64,000 nucleotides of DNA from Pseudobacteriovorax antillogorgiicola (GCF_900177345.1 NZ_FWZT01000030.1:20095-84094), one strand, 5' to 3'. Shown: positions 43,132-52,699, numbered from the stretch's first letter. A program made the numbers and translations. Notes: generated by a model not told the origin, from the letters alone.

Positions 43132-44979
43132 TTGAAACAAAAGTTTATCTGGCTTGCTGCCTCGTTTGCTACCGTTTTTGTCACTCAGGGATGTGGCTCT
43201 AAGTCTGACAAGAGAAATGCTGAGACATCAGGTGCTCAGATATCCGCAAACTTCGATCCAGTCAACTGCGAAGGCGATGCATTCATTAGCTACAATTCAG
43301 ATCTCAAGCTAGAAGATATTAGCGGCTGTGAAGTGATACGGGGCAATCTCTACGTTCACTATAATGTCGGGATGAGCGATTTCAGTGGCCTCGCTCTATT
43401 GAAGCAAGTGGAAGGTGACTTTAGCATCCTGAACAACGAGGAACTTAGCTCATTAAAGGGATTAGACAAGCTAGAGAGGGTTGGCGGAGACTTCAGTATT
43501 TCAAGAAATCCCACCCTACCGAGTCTTGAAGGTCTCGCGAACTTAACATCAATCGGGAATGACCTTTTTATCGACGGCAATAATCAGCTTGCGGACGTAG
43601 CTCAGCTCGGGACTTTGACAGAGATCGGTGGGAGCCTACTGATCTATCGTAGCCGAGCCCTTAGCGAAATTAAAGGCTTAGGCAGTATCCAATCGGTTCA
43701 AGATCTGGTTCTGATAGAAAACAAGGACTTGGCTTCGGTGGAACTCACCAGTTTAAATACAATTGCTGGTGATTTGCGAATCAAAGATAACAACAACCTA
43801 CCAAATGTAGACTTTTTAAAAACAGTAGGCTCGATTGGTGGAAGCCTTGAGTTGACCGGGAATATTGGGATGACGGGGTTCATCGAGGGAGGAGCCATCA
43901 GCAGCATTGGTGGGCGTCTCGATATCCGTGATAACCTCAATCTCACTAGCTTAAATGGCCTTGGCGGGGCGGTAGGTGATCTGGCAGAGATCGTTATATC
44001 CGGTAATCAGGACTTAACCCAGGTAAGCCTAGCGGGGCTTACCAGTTCAGCGGGCAGCGTTTTCGTCAGCACCAATGATAAGCTAGTGTCACTGGACCTA
44101 AAGGGGATACAGACTATAGGTGGTGACTTAGATATTTCTGTAAATACCCTACTCACTACGGCAGACTTCTCGGCTCTGACTGAAGTAACAGGGCAGATGT
44201 CGATCGGTCAGAACCCGGTTCTGACAGGAACCACAGGATTCACGGCGCTTACCCGAGTCGGTGCCCTGATCATTCAAGAAAATCCACAGATCACTGCTCT
44301 CACAGGGCTTGAAAATCTGGCAACAGTTGCTGGCGATCTTAAATTGCTTCTCAATGAGAATCTCAACAGTATAGCTGGGCTTGCAGGAGTTACGGGCGAG
44401 GTTGGAGGCGACCTTGAAGTGAATGGCTCTGCAAATCTCACGTCGATTGCCGCCTTATCGGGTGTTACCTCCACGAAAGGATATGTCTACATTGTTACTA
44501 CTGGGGTAACTAGTTTAGATGGATTGCAGAATCTTACTGGAGTTGGCACCGATCTAGAGCTTTCATTCAACCTAAGCCTGGCAGATATATCTCAGCTATC
44601 GAACCTGACGACCATTCCAGGTAATCTGAAGTTAATGGGCAACGACGCAGACAACGGCGGCAGCAGTTTGGCGAGTTTGAGTGGCCTGAATGCAGTCACG
44701 AGTATCGGTGGCTACCTCCAATTCGTAAATCTTGAGGTGCTTACCTCTTTGAGCGATCTAGCAGCCTTAGATTCAGTGGGTGGCTTTTTCGAACTAAATG
44801 ATAACGATTCCCTAGCCACAATTACTGACTTAAACCTGTCGACTGTGGGCGGTGAGTTTCGTGTTATGCAAAATGGCTGTCTAGATCCAGCCACTGTTGA
44901 CACGTTCTCGGCTGGAGTCACTGTTAACAGCAACGTTCGAATCAACACCGATAATGGGCTTGCACTACCCTGTACATAG
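43132..44979 (+). CDS. Lipoprotein with receptor L-domain-like leucine-rich repeats
   Basis: The start is likely the TTG at 43132, with GGGGGA about eight bases upstream, giving a lipoprotein signal ending VTQGC (cysteine 21). The remaining 590 or so residues are more than 20 repeats of about 22 residues with the pattern L-x-x-I/V-G-G-D/S-L-x-I-x-x-N-x-x-L. LTEIGGSLLIYRSRALSEIKG is an example. This resembles the receptor L-domain right-handed beta-helix found in surface proteins. It should be a surface-anchored adhesion or recognition protein. The repeats make internal length change possible. No partner gene is adjacent. Confidence 0.75.
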   Translation: MKQKFIWLAASFATVFVTQGCGSKSDKRNAETSGAQISANFDPVNCEGDAFISYNSDLKLEDISGCEVIRGNLYVHYNVGMSDFSGLALLKQVEGDFSILNNEELSSLKGLDKLERVGGDFSISRNPTLPSLEGLANLTSIGNDLFIDGNNQLADVAQLGTLTEIGGSLLIYRSRALSEIKGLGSIQSVQDLVLIENKDLASVELTSLNTIAGDLRIKDNNNLPNVDFLKTVGSIGGSLELTGNIGMTGFIEGGAISSIGGRLDIRDNLNLTSLNGLGGAVGDLAEIVISGNQDLTQVSLAGLTSSAGSVFVSTNDKLVSLDLKGIQTIGGDLDISVNTLLTTADFSALTEVTGQMSIGQNPVLTGTTGFTALTRVGALIIQENPQITALTGLENLATVAGDLKLLLNENLNSIAGLAGVTGEVGGDLEVNGSANLTSIAALSGVTSTKGYVYIVTTGVTSLDGLQNLTGVGTDLELSFNLSLADISQLSNLTTIPGNLKLMGNDADNGGSSLASLSGLNAVTSIGGYLQFVNLEVLTSLSDLAALDSVGGFFELNDNDSLATITDLNLSTVGGEFRVMQNGCLDPATVDTFSAGVTVNSNVRINTDNGLALPCT

Positions 44980-45066
44980 TACTTGTCATAGGGTTAACAC
45001 AGCCTAAAGATATTCCTCAATTGATTGCATTTTGTAACCGATTCCAATTGTGAATGGGGAAGAAGA

Positions 45067-46365
45067 ATGCATATCGTTACCATCAAGCAAAAACTAAAAC
45101 GCCTGGGCCCACAAGAAAAGCTAGTCTTTATCTTCTCATTCATCGCGATATTTACCGCTTGCTTTATGGCAGTAATTCTGGCTGTTACGGGCCAGGAGCC
45201 CTTCGCTATCAGGCTCGCTGCATTTGGCTTACTCTATACCCTTCCGGTTTTGGTGCAATATTATCAACGCAGTTTGCGTCACTCAATGATGGCGATTCTT
45301 ACCCTTACGACAGTAGCGATCGCTCTGGTGGTTGGGTTCAAAGACGGCATGTACGATGCTGGCTGGTACTGGCTTACCATACTGCCAATTACCGGAGGAT
45401 TGCTTGCGAGGAGGTTTGGAGTTCTCTTTGGCAGTGGGTGTCAATGGACTCTCCTCCTACTCAATGTGTATCTCGATCTCATCGCGGGCTATGGGGCTGG
45501 GCTTCCTGATGACTATACGTTTAAAGTTTCTGGAGCGCTAGTGTTTCAAGCCTTAGTACCAATGGTTGTGTGGCAGTTTTTGATAATCAATACCTGGGAA
45601 CTAGAATCAAAAACTAAAAAGGTTGATACCCTTCTCAAAATCGTTACTCACGATATTGCTAATCCACTTACAGTCATTCATGGAATGAGTGAAGCTATTT
45701 TGACCTTCAAAACTATCGATCCAAAAGTCGCCGGTGTTTTGCGCAAGATCCACAAGTCGTCTTCCGATATTCGAGAGATCCTTATTCGCGTGAAGAACCT
45801 TCAGGCAATGAAGTCGGCTAAACTCAAAGTTGAAGTCAGCAATGTTTCACTAAGGGCTGTCCTCGATCAAGTGGAGACGACTTTTGAATCCAAGTTAAGG
45901 GCAAAGGGGATAAGCTACAGGCTTGATTTCGGAGCCCATGAGGATCTGCAAGTTCTGGCAGAACCAACCACTTTACGCAATGATGTATTCAATAATTTAA
46001 TCAGCAATGCAATTAAATTTTCAAAGCCGGATTCAGAGATCTTGGTAGAGGTGAGTATCGATCACGAAAAAATACACGTGAAGGTGTGTGACTCAGGGAT
46101 CGGAATGAGCAAAGAGCTGCAAAAAGATGTGTTTGATGAATTTAAAGAGACATCTCGACTGGGCACTGATGGTGAGGAGGGGACAGGCTTTGGTCTCCCA
46201 ATAGTAAAGTACTTAGTGGCGGCTTATGGTGGCTATATCCAGGTCGAAAGTCGGGCGATAGAGCAGTTTCCAGAGAGTCACGGCACCACCTTTCATGTGT
46301 TTCTCGAAAAAGCTTCGTCTGACCCTGCCACACACACCATTGACTCTGCCCGAAAAATCGCCTAA
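45067..46365 (+). CDS. Membrane-bound sensor histidine kinase
   Basis: The 432-residue kinase has about six membrane spans in the first 175 residues and no large periplasmic domain. It then has a HisKA region with H195 in IVTHDIANPLTVIHG, and a HATPase domain with N-box VFNNLISNAIKFS, G1 box VCDSGIGM and GTGFGLPIVKYL. The H-box shows HDIAN in place of the common HELRT, which resembles the variant in the kinase at 51557. I choose ATG 45067 after GGGGAAGAAG; the frame extends to a TTG at 45025. No response regulator is adjacent, so its partner must be elsewhere. Confidence 0.85.
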   Translation: MHIVTIKQKLKRLGPQEKLVFIFSFIAIFTACFMAVILAVTGQEPFAIRLAAFGLLYTLPVLVQYYQRSLRHSMMAILTLTTVAIALVVGFKDGMYDAGWYWLTILPITGGLLARRFGVLFGSGCQWTLLLLNVYLDLIAGYGAGLPDDYTFKVSGALVFQALVPMVVWQFLIINTWELESKTKKVDTLLKIVTHDIANPLTVIHGMSEAILTFKTIDPKVAGVLRKIHKSSSDIREILIRVKNLQAMKSAKLKVEVSNVSLRAVLDQVETTFESKLRAKGISYRLDFGAHEDLQVLAEPTTLRNDVFNNLISNAIKFSKPDSEILVEVSIDHEKIHVKVCDSGIGMSKELQKDVFDEFKETSRLGTDGEEGTGFGLPIVKYLVAAYGGYIQVESRAIEQFPESHGTTFHVFLEKASSDPATHTIDSARKIA

Positions 46366-46408
46366 TTCAGTTTTACAAGAGTATATGACTGAATAGCGAG
46401 GATTATCG

Positions 46409-47134
46409 ATGAGCGACAAGCTAGTATTAATTACAGGAACAAGCTCAGGGCTTGGACAAGAGATCTGTCTGAAAGCTCTCGATGAGGGGTGGCATGTTTT
46501 AGGCTTTGCCCGCCGGGAAAATGTAGATTACGGAGAGTCTTATCATCACCAAAGCATTGATCTAAGTGACCTTGTGGCAGTGCGGTCTTTAGCAGAGAAG
46601 AGCCTATCAAAGAAGCGATTTGATACCTTTGATCAAGTTGCTCTCGTCAATAATGCTGGCACTATCGAGCCTGTGGGCCCTCTCCAGAGTGCGAGACTCA
46701 AGGACTTAGAAAGAGCTAATAACTTAAATATCACGGTTCCCTTGTGGTTGATGGGCTACCTGAAGCTGAGCTGTGGCTCTAAACTAAAGAAAATTGTGAA
46801 TATCTCTTCAGGCGCGGCACGAAAACCCTATCAGGGTTGGGCTAGCTATTGCGCAGGAAAATCGGCTTTGAAGGCCGCATCTGAAGTGATGGCGGCTGAA
46901 AACCAAGATCTGGAGGTTTTAAGCTACGAACCAGGAGTGATCGATACAGCGATGCAAGAGGAAGTCAGAGCATTTGATCCCCGGATTTTTCCTCACCGGC
47001 AACGCTTTGCGGATCTTCACGACAGCGGCCAGTTAGTCCCGCCACATCTTCCTGCATCAGAGGTTGTCAGCTTCTTAGAGGCAGGCTATCAGGAACCAAA
47101 TTACCAAGCGTATCGCTATGGTGATAGAACCTGA
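46409..47134 (+). CDS. Short-chain dehydrogenase/reductase (sepiapterin/benzil reductase-like)
   Basis: The 241-residue protein has the SDR nucleotide motif ITGTSSGLGQEIC at residues 7-19, the NNAG motif near 86, IVNISSGAARK with catalytic Ser near 136, and YCAGK (Tyr-x-x-x-Lys) near 151. The C-terminal GVIDTAMQEEVRAFDP resembles that of sepiapterin reductase and YueD/benzil reductase. It reduces a carbonyl with NADPH. Preceding and following genes are unrelated to any known pathway, so the substrate is unknown. Confidence 0.82.
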   Translation: MSDKLVLITGTSSGLGQEICLKALDEGWHVLGFARRENVDYGESYHHQSIDLSDLVAVRSLAEKSLSKKRFDTFDQVALVNNAGTIEPVGPLQSARLKDLERANNLNITVPLWLMGYLKLSCGSKLKKIVNISSGAARKPYQGWASYCAGKSALKAASEVMAAENQDLEVLSYEPGVIDTAMQEEVRAFDPRIFPHRQRFADLHDSGQLVPPHLPASEVVSFLEAGYQEPNYQAYRYGDRT

Positions 47135-47162
47135 TCATCTCCCGAGTTTTTCTCAGCCACAG

Positions 47163-47924
47163 TCATGGTGCCTTATTAAGACCCCAGTCATAGCTGAGAT
47201 ATGAAATAGACGGGTCTTTACCCAGGATTTTTCTGAGTTCTGGGCTATGCTTTTCAATAAATGCCAAGACTCCCTTGTCGTTACCACCAAAATCTTCATC
47301 GAACCAATCAAAGATCTTGGATAGCTCGGCTTTGCCTTTCTTGAATTGATTTCGACTCGAATCTTTTAGCCAAGCTTGGGTGGAATCATTAAGCTGAGCT
47401 TCGATTCTATTAGCATCAAAGGCTTCGTTCCTTAGTGGGGGGCAAGATATGGACGCGCAGTTTACCGCAGCATGGACTCTTGGGTCCTTTAACTCTGGTT
47501 TCTTCCGCAGCCAGTCGTGTTCGATAGGATCAAGGGAAGTGATCCGTCCATCGAGAATTGAAAAGAAGTCTTTTTTCCAAGGGCTGGAAAACAAACTGCC
47601 GATATCTTTGATGCTGTCTACTGGGTAGTGGTTAAGGATCAGGCGAATGGTAAAAGCATTGTAGGCATTGATTAAGTACGCTTTCTTTTGATCAGGAGTC
47701 CATGATTGGTAGCTCTTGTAGGAGACATTCTTCAAGTTCTTCAAGTAGCTGTCCAGGTCGCTAGTATTTTTCTTCCATGCGGCATAGCGAACATTGCCCT
47801 CTGGAGTTAGATAAGTCTTTAGAAGCTTTGTCCATTTGTCGTGGCTGTGGTCGAATGAACTTGCCAGGATAGTCGTGGCAAGTGAAAGCGTCGAAATAAA
47901 GAGCCAAGTTTTTAAAGTAGTCAT
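47163..47924 (-). CDS. Exported DUF547-family protein
   Basis: The 253-residue protein has a signal peptide (LFISTLSLATTILA). It shows the DUF547 core: NAYNAFTIRLILNHYPVDSIKDIGSLF near residue 90, LDPIEHDWLRK near 132, and DPRVHAAVNCASISCPPLRNEAF near 146. The biochemical role of DUF547 is not established; a cysteine in SCPPL and the conserved His suggest an enzyme. The gene is convergent with the SDR gene. Confidence 0.85.
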   Translation of the reverse strand: MTTLKTWLFISTLSLATTILASSFDHSHDKWTKLLKTYLTPEGNVRYAAWKKNTSDLDSYLKNLKNVSYKSYQSWTPDQKKAYLINAYNAFTIRLILNHYPVDSIKDIGSLFSSPWKKDFFSILDGRITSLDPIEHDWLRKKPELKDPRVHAAVNCASISCPPLRNEAFDANRIEAQLNDSTQAWLKDSSRNQFKKGKAELSKIFDWFDEDFGGNDKGVLAFIEKHSPELRKILGKDPSISYLSYDWGLNKAP

Positions 47925-48046
47925 AGTAACTCCATCAACAATTATCCATCACATAGGCGAAGCCTTGTCCAAATTACCTCATGGCTAGGTGCATGATAGT
48001 AACGAATCTGGGTCAGATGAGAAAGGCGAAAGAACTATCAGAGGAC

Positions 48047-49129
48047 TTAAGCACTCTGCTTACTATCAATCCGGCGTGGTAGCTCGATGACAAATCGCGT
48101 ATTCGGATGATTGCGATCAAGGTAAAATCGACCCTGATGAACGTCTTCAATCAGGCGCTTACATAGGCTTAACCCAATGCCAGTGCCTTCACCAATCGTC
48201 TTCGTTGTGAAGTACGGCTCGAATATCCGTTTGGCTACATCATCAGGGATACCATTTCCGGAATCGGTGACAAAGATTTGGAGTTGCTCCTCTTGCAGGT
48301 TGGCTGAAAGCTCGACCCAAGGGTTCTCGTCCTGATAGACTTCCTCTTTGGCATTCTTAACCAAGTTGATGAGAACTTGGATGATTTCAGATGGGTGGCA
48401 GACTACCGAGACATCTGGTTCTAGCTTGGTGATGGATAACGGTACCTTGGCCCCTTTAATCTTCAGTGAGGCAAAAAGGTTCACCTCATCAAGGATCTCA
48501 TTCAAGCTAAAGCTTGACATCGCGTCGTTGCCTGTATTCCTAGATAGGTTTAGCAGTGATTTGATGATGCCGTTGATTCGGGTTGCCGATTTTTCCAGGC
48601 GATCTATCAATCGCTGAGAAAACTCCTTCGTCATCTTGTCTCTATTGAGATACTCTTGGGCGAGAGACACTTGACCGGTAATAATCGTCAGAGGGTTGCG
48701 AATCTCGTGAACAATCGAAGCCGACATCTCGCCTATCGATGCCATTTTCTCCGCGTGGTTGGCCTTTTGTTTATTGATCTCAGCTTCCTTCTCTGCCGCA
48801 AACTGCTTGGATCGATCGTGAAGCGACCACACTAAGAAGCTCTGATCAGCGATACGGGATACGCTATAATCTAGCTCCACGGTTGATCTCTCATTGATCC
48901 GGTACGTGCGGTGCTGCTGGACCTTGTGAACATTAGCTGAAAGCCCCTCAGCGATAGTTTTCATGTCTTCAGTGAAGGAGTCCTTACCGATGGCCTTTAC
49001 AAAGGCTTCTGCCTGGCGATTTTTTAAAAGAAAGTTACAGTCTAGATCGGTGATGATCAAAGCACTCTGGACAGTGTCCATGATGCCGCTAATGACCGAA
49101 AGTAGCCTATTTTGATACGATTGATCCAT
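48047..49129 (-). CDS. PAS-containing sensor histidine kinase, cytoplasmic
   Basis: The 360-residue protein has no membrane span. It has a PAS-type sensor at about 10-115 (QSALIITDLDCNFLLKN), a short coil, HisKA with H142 in ASIVHEIRNPLTIITGQV, and a HATPase with LINLVKNAKEEV, FVTDSGNGIPDDV and GEGTGIGLSLCKRL. This is the classic NtrB/ZraS-like kinase type. It lies 33 bases after the AraC-type gene on the same strand and probably shares its promoter. No receiver is adjacent; the nearest stand-alone receivers are those at 41343 and 58815. Confidence 0.88.
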   Translation of the reverse strand: MDQSYQNRLLSVISGIMDTVQSALIITDLDCNFLLKNRQAEAFVKAIGKDSFTEDMKTIAEGLSANVHKVQQHRTYRINERSTVELDYSVSRIADQSFLVWSLHDRSKQFAAEKEAEINKQKANHAEKMASIGEMSASIVHEIRNPLTIITGQVSLAQEYLNRDKMTKEFSQRLIDRLEKSATRINGIIKSLLNLSRNTGNDAMSSFSLNEILDEVNLFASLKIKGAKVPLSITKLEPDVSVVCHPSEIIQVLINLVKNAKEEVYQDENPWVELSANLQEEQLQIFVTDSGNGIPDDVAKRIFEPYFTTKTIGEGTGIGLSLCKRLIEDVHQGRFYLDRNHPNTRFVIELPRRIDSKQSA

Positions 49130-49162
49130 GATCTCGACTAAACCTCGTTGCGGTTAAGTCTT

Positions 49163-49567
49163 TCATCGGCAGATCTTAGAGAAAGTGTAAAAGTCAAATG
49201 TGCTATCCACGGGAGTCACATTGGATTTTCGGAATTGTGCCGGGCCGATGCCGTAAGTTGCCTTAAATAAACGAGAAAAGTGGGCCTGGCTATTGAACCC
49301 TGCTAAATAGCAGATTTGGCCCAGAGTTAACTTAGGCTGATTCTCCATGATTTGGATGGCATGGAGGAGGCGCACCTTCCAAAGCCACTTCATAGGCGTT
49401 ATCTTGAGACAGGCTTTGAAGGCCTTGGTAAGCCTCGGCTTGCTGGTTCTGCAATGCCTGGCGATATCATCTAAGCTCATAGATTTACTGATGTTTTGCT
49501 TCATATGGCGCATGGCACTATCAACCAGATCGTTCTGATTTAGTTTTCGCGGTCGATTTTGATCCAT
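49163..49567 (-). CDS. AraC-family DNA-binding protein (DNA-binding domain only)
   Basis: The 134-residue protein is essentially two helix-turn-helix units: MSLDDIARHCRTSKPRLTKAFKACLKITPMKWLWKVRLLHAI, then LTLGQICYLAGFNSQAHFSRLFKATYGIGPAQFR, the classic AraC C-terminal signature. No ligand-binding N-terminal domain is present, so it is like MarA/SoxS. I use ATG 49567; the frame begins at a TTG at 49594. It is followed 33 bases later by the PAS kinase gene and preceded by a PilZ gene, all on the same strand. Confidence 0.82.
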   Translation of the reverse strand: MDQNRPRKLNQNDLVDSAMRHMKQNISKSMSLDDIARHCRTSKPRLTKAFKACLKITPMKWLWKVRLLHAIQIMENQPKLTLGQICYLAGFNSQAHFSRLFKATYGIGPAQFRKSNVTPVDSTFDFYTFSKICR

Positions 49568-49633
49568 AGTTACCCATCTTCCCAGTTGGTGCAAACACTG
49601 AAGAAGACAGCTTAGGGTTTTAATTATTGCATG

Positions 49634-50008
49634 TTATTTATAAACAACTTCTTCTGAGGCATGGGCCATAATAAAGTCGTGGTAGGTTCTAAAGGCTTCT
49701 GGCTCGATATCAATGATACGAATGGCCATACACTGGTCGTCCTTTTGGAAGCGGACAAACTTTGCATAGAAAAATAATGGGTCCAGCTTAGGAGGGTAGA
49801 GCCACACTTCGATGATACTGAGTTCATTGAACGATACCCGACCCTTGCCTGTGTGGCGAATCAAAAGACCAGTTTCGCTCAAATCTTCGGTTATAAAATC
49901 ATATTTGTAATGACTGCCGATGAGTTGAGCTTCAATTCTCACATGCAGACTGATCTTAAACCGGGGTTTGAGTCGGCGTTCTTTTCCTGATTTCTCTTTA
50001 GGTCTCAT
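49634..50008 (-). CDS. PilZ-domain protein
   Basis: The 124-residue protein has ERRLKPRFKISLHVRIEA near residue 10 (R-x-x-x-R) and FITEDLSETGLLI near residue 38 (D-x-S-x-x-G), so it should bind c-di-GMP. It is a single domain. It is the first of three same-strand genes (PilZ, AraC-type, PAS kinase). A PilZ/AraC/kinase set suggests that c-di-GMP level, transcription and a phosphorelay meet here, but this is inference from order. Confidence 0.78.
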   Translation of the reverse strand: MRPKEKSGKERRLKPRFKISLHVRIEAQLIGSHYKYDFITEDLSETGLLIRHTGKGRVSFNELSIIEVWLYPPKLDPLFFYAKFVRFQKDDQCMAIRIIDIEPEAFRTYHDFIMAHASEEVVYK

Positions 50009-50123
50009 AGTTACCTATTGCAATAAGTCTCTTATTAGAGATCGGCTATCCTGCTTGAGATTTTAGAGGGAGGCTTCGAAAAGCACTATAAACCATTAAA
50101 ATTAATGAAAACAAAGCTTTTAA

Positions 50124-50471
50124 TCAACGGCGCTTACGGGCAAATCGGTGGGAGCAACTGCGACACAGGGTCCTCAATCCATGGGTTGTTTGGTGCACTA
50201 GCTTTGCACCTGCCACACGGAGGCCCATCCGCTCGACCATCCAATTGTAGGCTTTCAGAGATGGGTGCTCCTTGAGTATGAGGTCCCAAGCGTGCTCATT
50301 CAAAAATGATTGCCCTTGGAAATCGACCCTGAGTGCCAAGTTCTGTGGCACATTTTCTTTGCACGGTACGAACTCCCACGATGGTGGACACCTGCTTTGC
50401 ATCAAAGAAACAAGAGATCGGCAGAACATACAGCCTTGATCGTAATAGACGGTTAGTGAGTTTTCGCTCAT
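50124..50471 (-). CDS. DCC/DUF393-family thiol-disulfide oxidoreductase-like protein
   Basis: The 115-residue protein has VYYDQGCMFCRSLVSLMQ at residues 8-25, the DxxCxxC motif that names the DCC family (DUF393). YNWMVERMGLRV, a typical later segment, follows. The family is thioredoxin-like; physiological partners are mostly unknown. A second C-x-x-C near the C-terminus (LCRSCSHRF) is notable. The gene is divergent from the MltB-like gene. Confidence 0.8.
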   Translation of the reverse strand: MSENSLTVYYDQGCMFCRSLVSLMQSRCPPSWEFVPCKENVPQNLALRVDFQGQSFLNEHAWDLILKEHPSLKAYNWMVERMGLRVAGAKLVHQTTHGLRTLCRSCSHRFARKRR

Positions 50472-50654
50472 GGTTTCCTCATCAAAATCCTTGCAGAATT
50501 TGAAGCTTTATGGAGAATATGTCACCATAAAGAACAAACGAGGTCGGGCGCAAACGGTTGGTATACCCTTTCTAGGGATCTACGATCCGTCGGCGTTTTA
50601 CTCCTTTTGCTATACTAACATTGTGATGGAAACATTCGGAAATTCGGTGGGTGA

Positions 50655-51488
50655 ATGACGAAATATTTATGGCTGCTATTGATTATTATTCCTTGGTCTG
50701 CTGAGGCTAAATCATTTACAAAGGATGAAATTGAGGTCGTTCTTAAGGCTGTTGGCAAGGGACATAAGGCCCAACTACGACCTTTAATGAACGATAAGCG
50801 ATTGAAGAAGACCGAAGGAATGGTGAATTTGAATATCACCAAACCGATCAAGCTTAGCCTCAAGAAATACCAACACTTTCTAGAGCCCTATGCCATGCGT
50901 CTCGCTCGAAATTTTCAGCGCAAATGGCAGAAGCATTTGGTTCAAGCGGAGGCCCGTTATGGAGTTGATAAAGAAGTCATAACAGCCATCCTACTTGTGG
51001 AAACGTCTTTTGGGCGATTTACAGGTAAGTACCAGCCTCTATCAGTTTTTGCATCAATTTATGTGGATGCCGAGGAGTTTACCACCACAAAAGAGTACAA
51101 GGATCTCACTCCAGATCAAAAGACTAGGGTCAAGCAAAAACAGGACTGGGCACTTCGAGAATTGCAAGCGATCGCAAATCTTTCAAAAAAGTATCCCAAG
51201 TTTGACCAGATATCGTTGCGGGGAAGTTATGCAGGAGCTTTTGGTAAGTCTCAGTTCTTGCCTTCAAGCTATCTAAAGTATGCTGTTTCCCACAAGAAGG
51301 CTCGGCGGCCTAATTTATTTGACGAAAGAGACGCAATTCACTCAGTTGCCAATTATCTTGCCAAGAATGGATATCGGAACGGGATGAATAGTAAAGGTAG
51401 TTACGATGCGATCTTTCACTACAATAATAGTGACGTCTACGTGAAAACCGTCTTGGGCGTTGCGAAAAGTCTAAATCAAAAGTCCTAA
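50655..51488 (+). CDS. Exported lytic murein transglycosylase (MltB-like)
   Basis: The 277-residue protein has a signal peptide (KYLWLLLIIIPWSAEA). YGVDKEVITAILLVETSFGRFTG has the catalytic Glu at about 116, with the E-T-x-F-G-R of MltB. QPLSVFASIYV, RGSYAGAFGKSQFLPSSYLKYA and RDAIHSVANYLAKNGY complete the signature. MltB-type enzymes cut the glycan strands of peptidoglycan with formation of 1,6-anhydro ends. It lacks a lipobox, so it should be periplasmic or secreted. It is divergent from the DCC gene. Confidence 0.88.
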   Translation: MTKYLWLLLIIIPWSAEAKSFTKDEIEVVLKAVGKGHKAQLRPLMNDKRLKKTEGMVNLNITKPIKLSLKKYQHFLEPYAMRLARNFQRKWQKHLVQAEARYGVDKEVITAILLVETSFGRFTGKYQPLSVFASIYVDAEEFTTTKEYKDLTPDQKTRVKQKQDWALRELQAIANLSKKYPKFDQISLRGSYAGAFGKSQFLPSSYLKYAVSHKKARRPNLFDERDAIHSVANYLAKNGYRNGMNSKGSYDAIFHYNNSDVYVKTVLGVAKSLNQKS

Positions 51489-51556
51489 CGTGCCGATCTC
51501 TCTGATGCAGGTGAGACATCAGCCCACTGCTGAAGCAATAGCAGGAAGGTTTAGAC

Positions 51557-52672
51557 TTGGGAACATACAGCATCATAGTCGCGAGCAATAAGAGCGAAGA
51601 TCAGCAGTTCTTTCGATCAATAGCCGATCTTGATAGTTGGCATTTTCGCTTCGCGCAGAATTTTTCAGAACTGCTTCAGTTTGCAGCCAACAAAGTGCCT
51701 GATGTTCTTGTGATTGATGAGAACCTTCCTGATGAAGGGGCTGAGGCAATCGTATCGATGATTCGTAGTATGCCGTCGCTGATTGATGTAGCATTAGTCG
51801 TTATGACTGATGAACGGCAAGGAGATTTCTTCCGCAGGTTGGCTAGTGCTGGTGCCGATGAGTTTTGTCGGCGACCGTTGGAAACCCATATTCTGAGAGT
51901 CAGACTGAGTTCGTTAGGGCGTCGAACGCGGCAGCTATCCCTGACCACCCAGCAAAAAGAAGTCGCAAAAAACTTATTCCGCATTGTTGCTCATGATGTA
52001 TCGAACTTGTTTATCAACTTCGAAGTGTTCATCAGGTCTGTCGAACGAGGACAGGATCCGGAGGCTCAGCAAAAACGCCTGGTTCGCGCAAAGAAGACTC
52101 TGAGTGAGGTTCGGGAGCTTCTGAGAAACGTCAAGACTCTGGATGCCATGCGAAGCGAATCTCTCGTTCTCGACCTTGTGCCAGTTTCGATTCAGGATTG
52201 TATTGAAAAAGTTAGCGATGTGTACGCAGATAGGATGACGGACAAGCGTGTTCGACTCGCAGTTGATTGGCAAGTCGACCCCTCAACGATGGTCAAGGCT
52301 GATGCTCCCTCTCTCAAACATCAAGTGATTGGTAATATATTAACCAATGCCATCAAGTTTTCCTATCCTGATAGTGAGATTAAGATCACGGTGAAAGATG
52401 ATCCAGATTATGTCATGATTGGTATTCGTGATCACGGTGTTGGGATTAAAAGTGATCTTGCCAAAAGTCTCTTTGACGAGCAAAAGAGCCAAAGTACCAT
52501 TGGCACAGCTGGTGAAAAAGGAACTGGCTATGGTATGCCGTTAGCCTATCAGTTTGTAAAGGCTTATAAAGGTCGTCTTGAGGTTGTCAGCCAAACTCAA
52601 GATGAGTCTCCCGATGATCATGGCACTGAGTTTAGAATCTATATTCCCAAGCATCACCTCCAAGCCGCCTAA
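51557..52672 (+). CDS. Hybrid receiver-histidine kinase
   Basis: The 371-residue protein begins with a receiver-like domain (about 1-125; VLVIDENLPDEGAEA with an Asp near 55). There is then a HisKA region with H146 in IVAHDVSNLFINFE, and a HATPase with GNILTNAIKFSYPDSE, IRDHGVGI and GTGYGMPLAYQF. The H-box HDVSN is like that of the kinase at 45067. The receiver lacks the acidic pair at its start (IIVASNKSE), so phosphorylation may be altered. The start is TTG 51557 with AGGAAGG upstream. It is soluble, without membrane spans. Confidence 0.85.
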   Translation: MGTYSIIVASNKSEDQQFFRSIADLDSWHFRFAQNFSELLQFAANKVPDVLVIDENLPDEGAEAIVSMIRSMPSLIDVALVVMTDERQGDFFRRLASAGADEFCRRPLETHILRVRLSSLGRRTRQLSLTTQQKEVAKNLFRIVAHDVSNLFINFEVFIRSVERGQDPEAQQKRLVRAKKTLSEVRELLRNVKTLDAMRSESLVLDLVPVSIQDCIEKVSDVYADRMTDKRVRLAVDWQVDPSTMVKADAPSLKHQVIGNILTNAIKFSYPDSEIKITVKDDPDYVMIGIRDHGVGIKSDLAKSLFDEQKSQSTIGTAGEKGTGYGMPLAYQFVKAYKGRLEVVSQTQDESPDDHGTEFRIYIPKHHLQAA

Positions 52673-52699
52673 TCTTCATATTATCGTTTTGAATTGATT

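Noticed and set aside
50470..50658. 62-codon plus frame ending at the MltB-like start (ATGA overlap)
   Set aside because: Its ATG coincides with the divergent DCC start codon, and it covers the region where the promoters must lie; composition is not protein-like.
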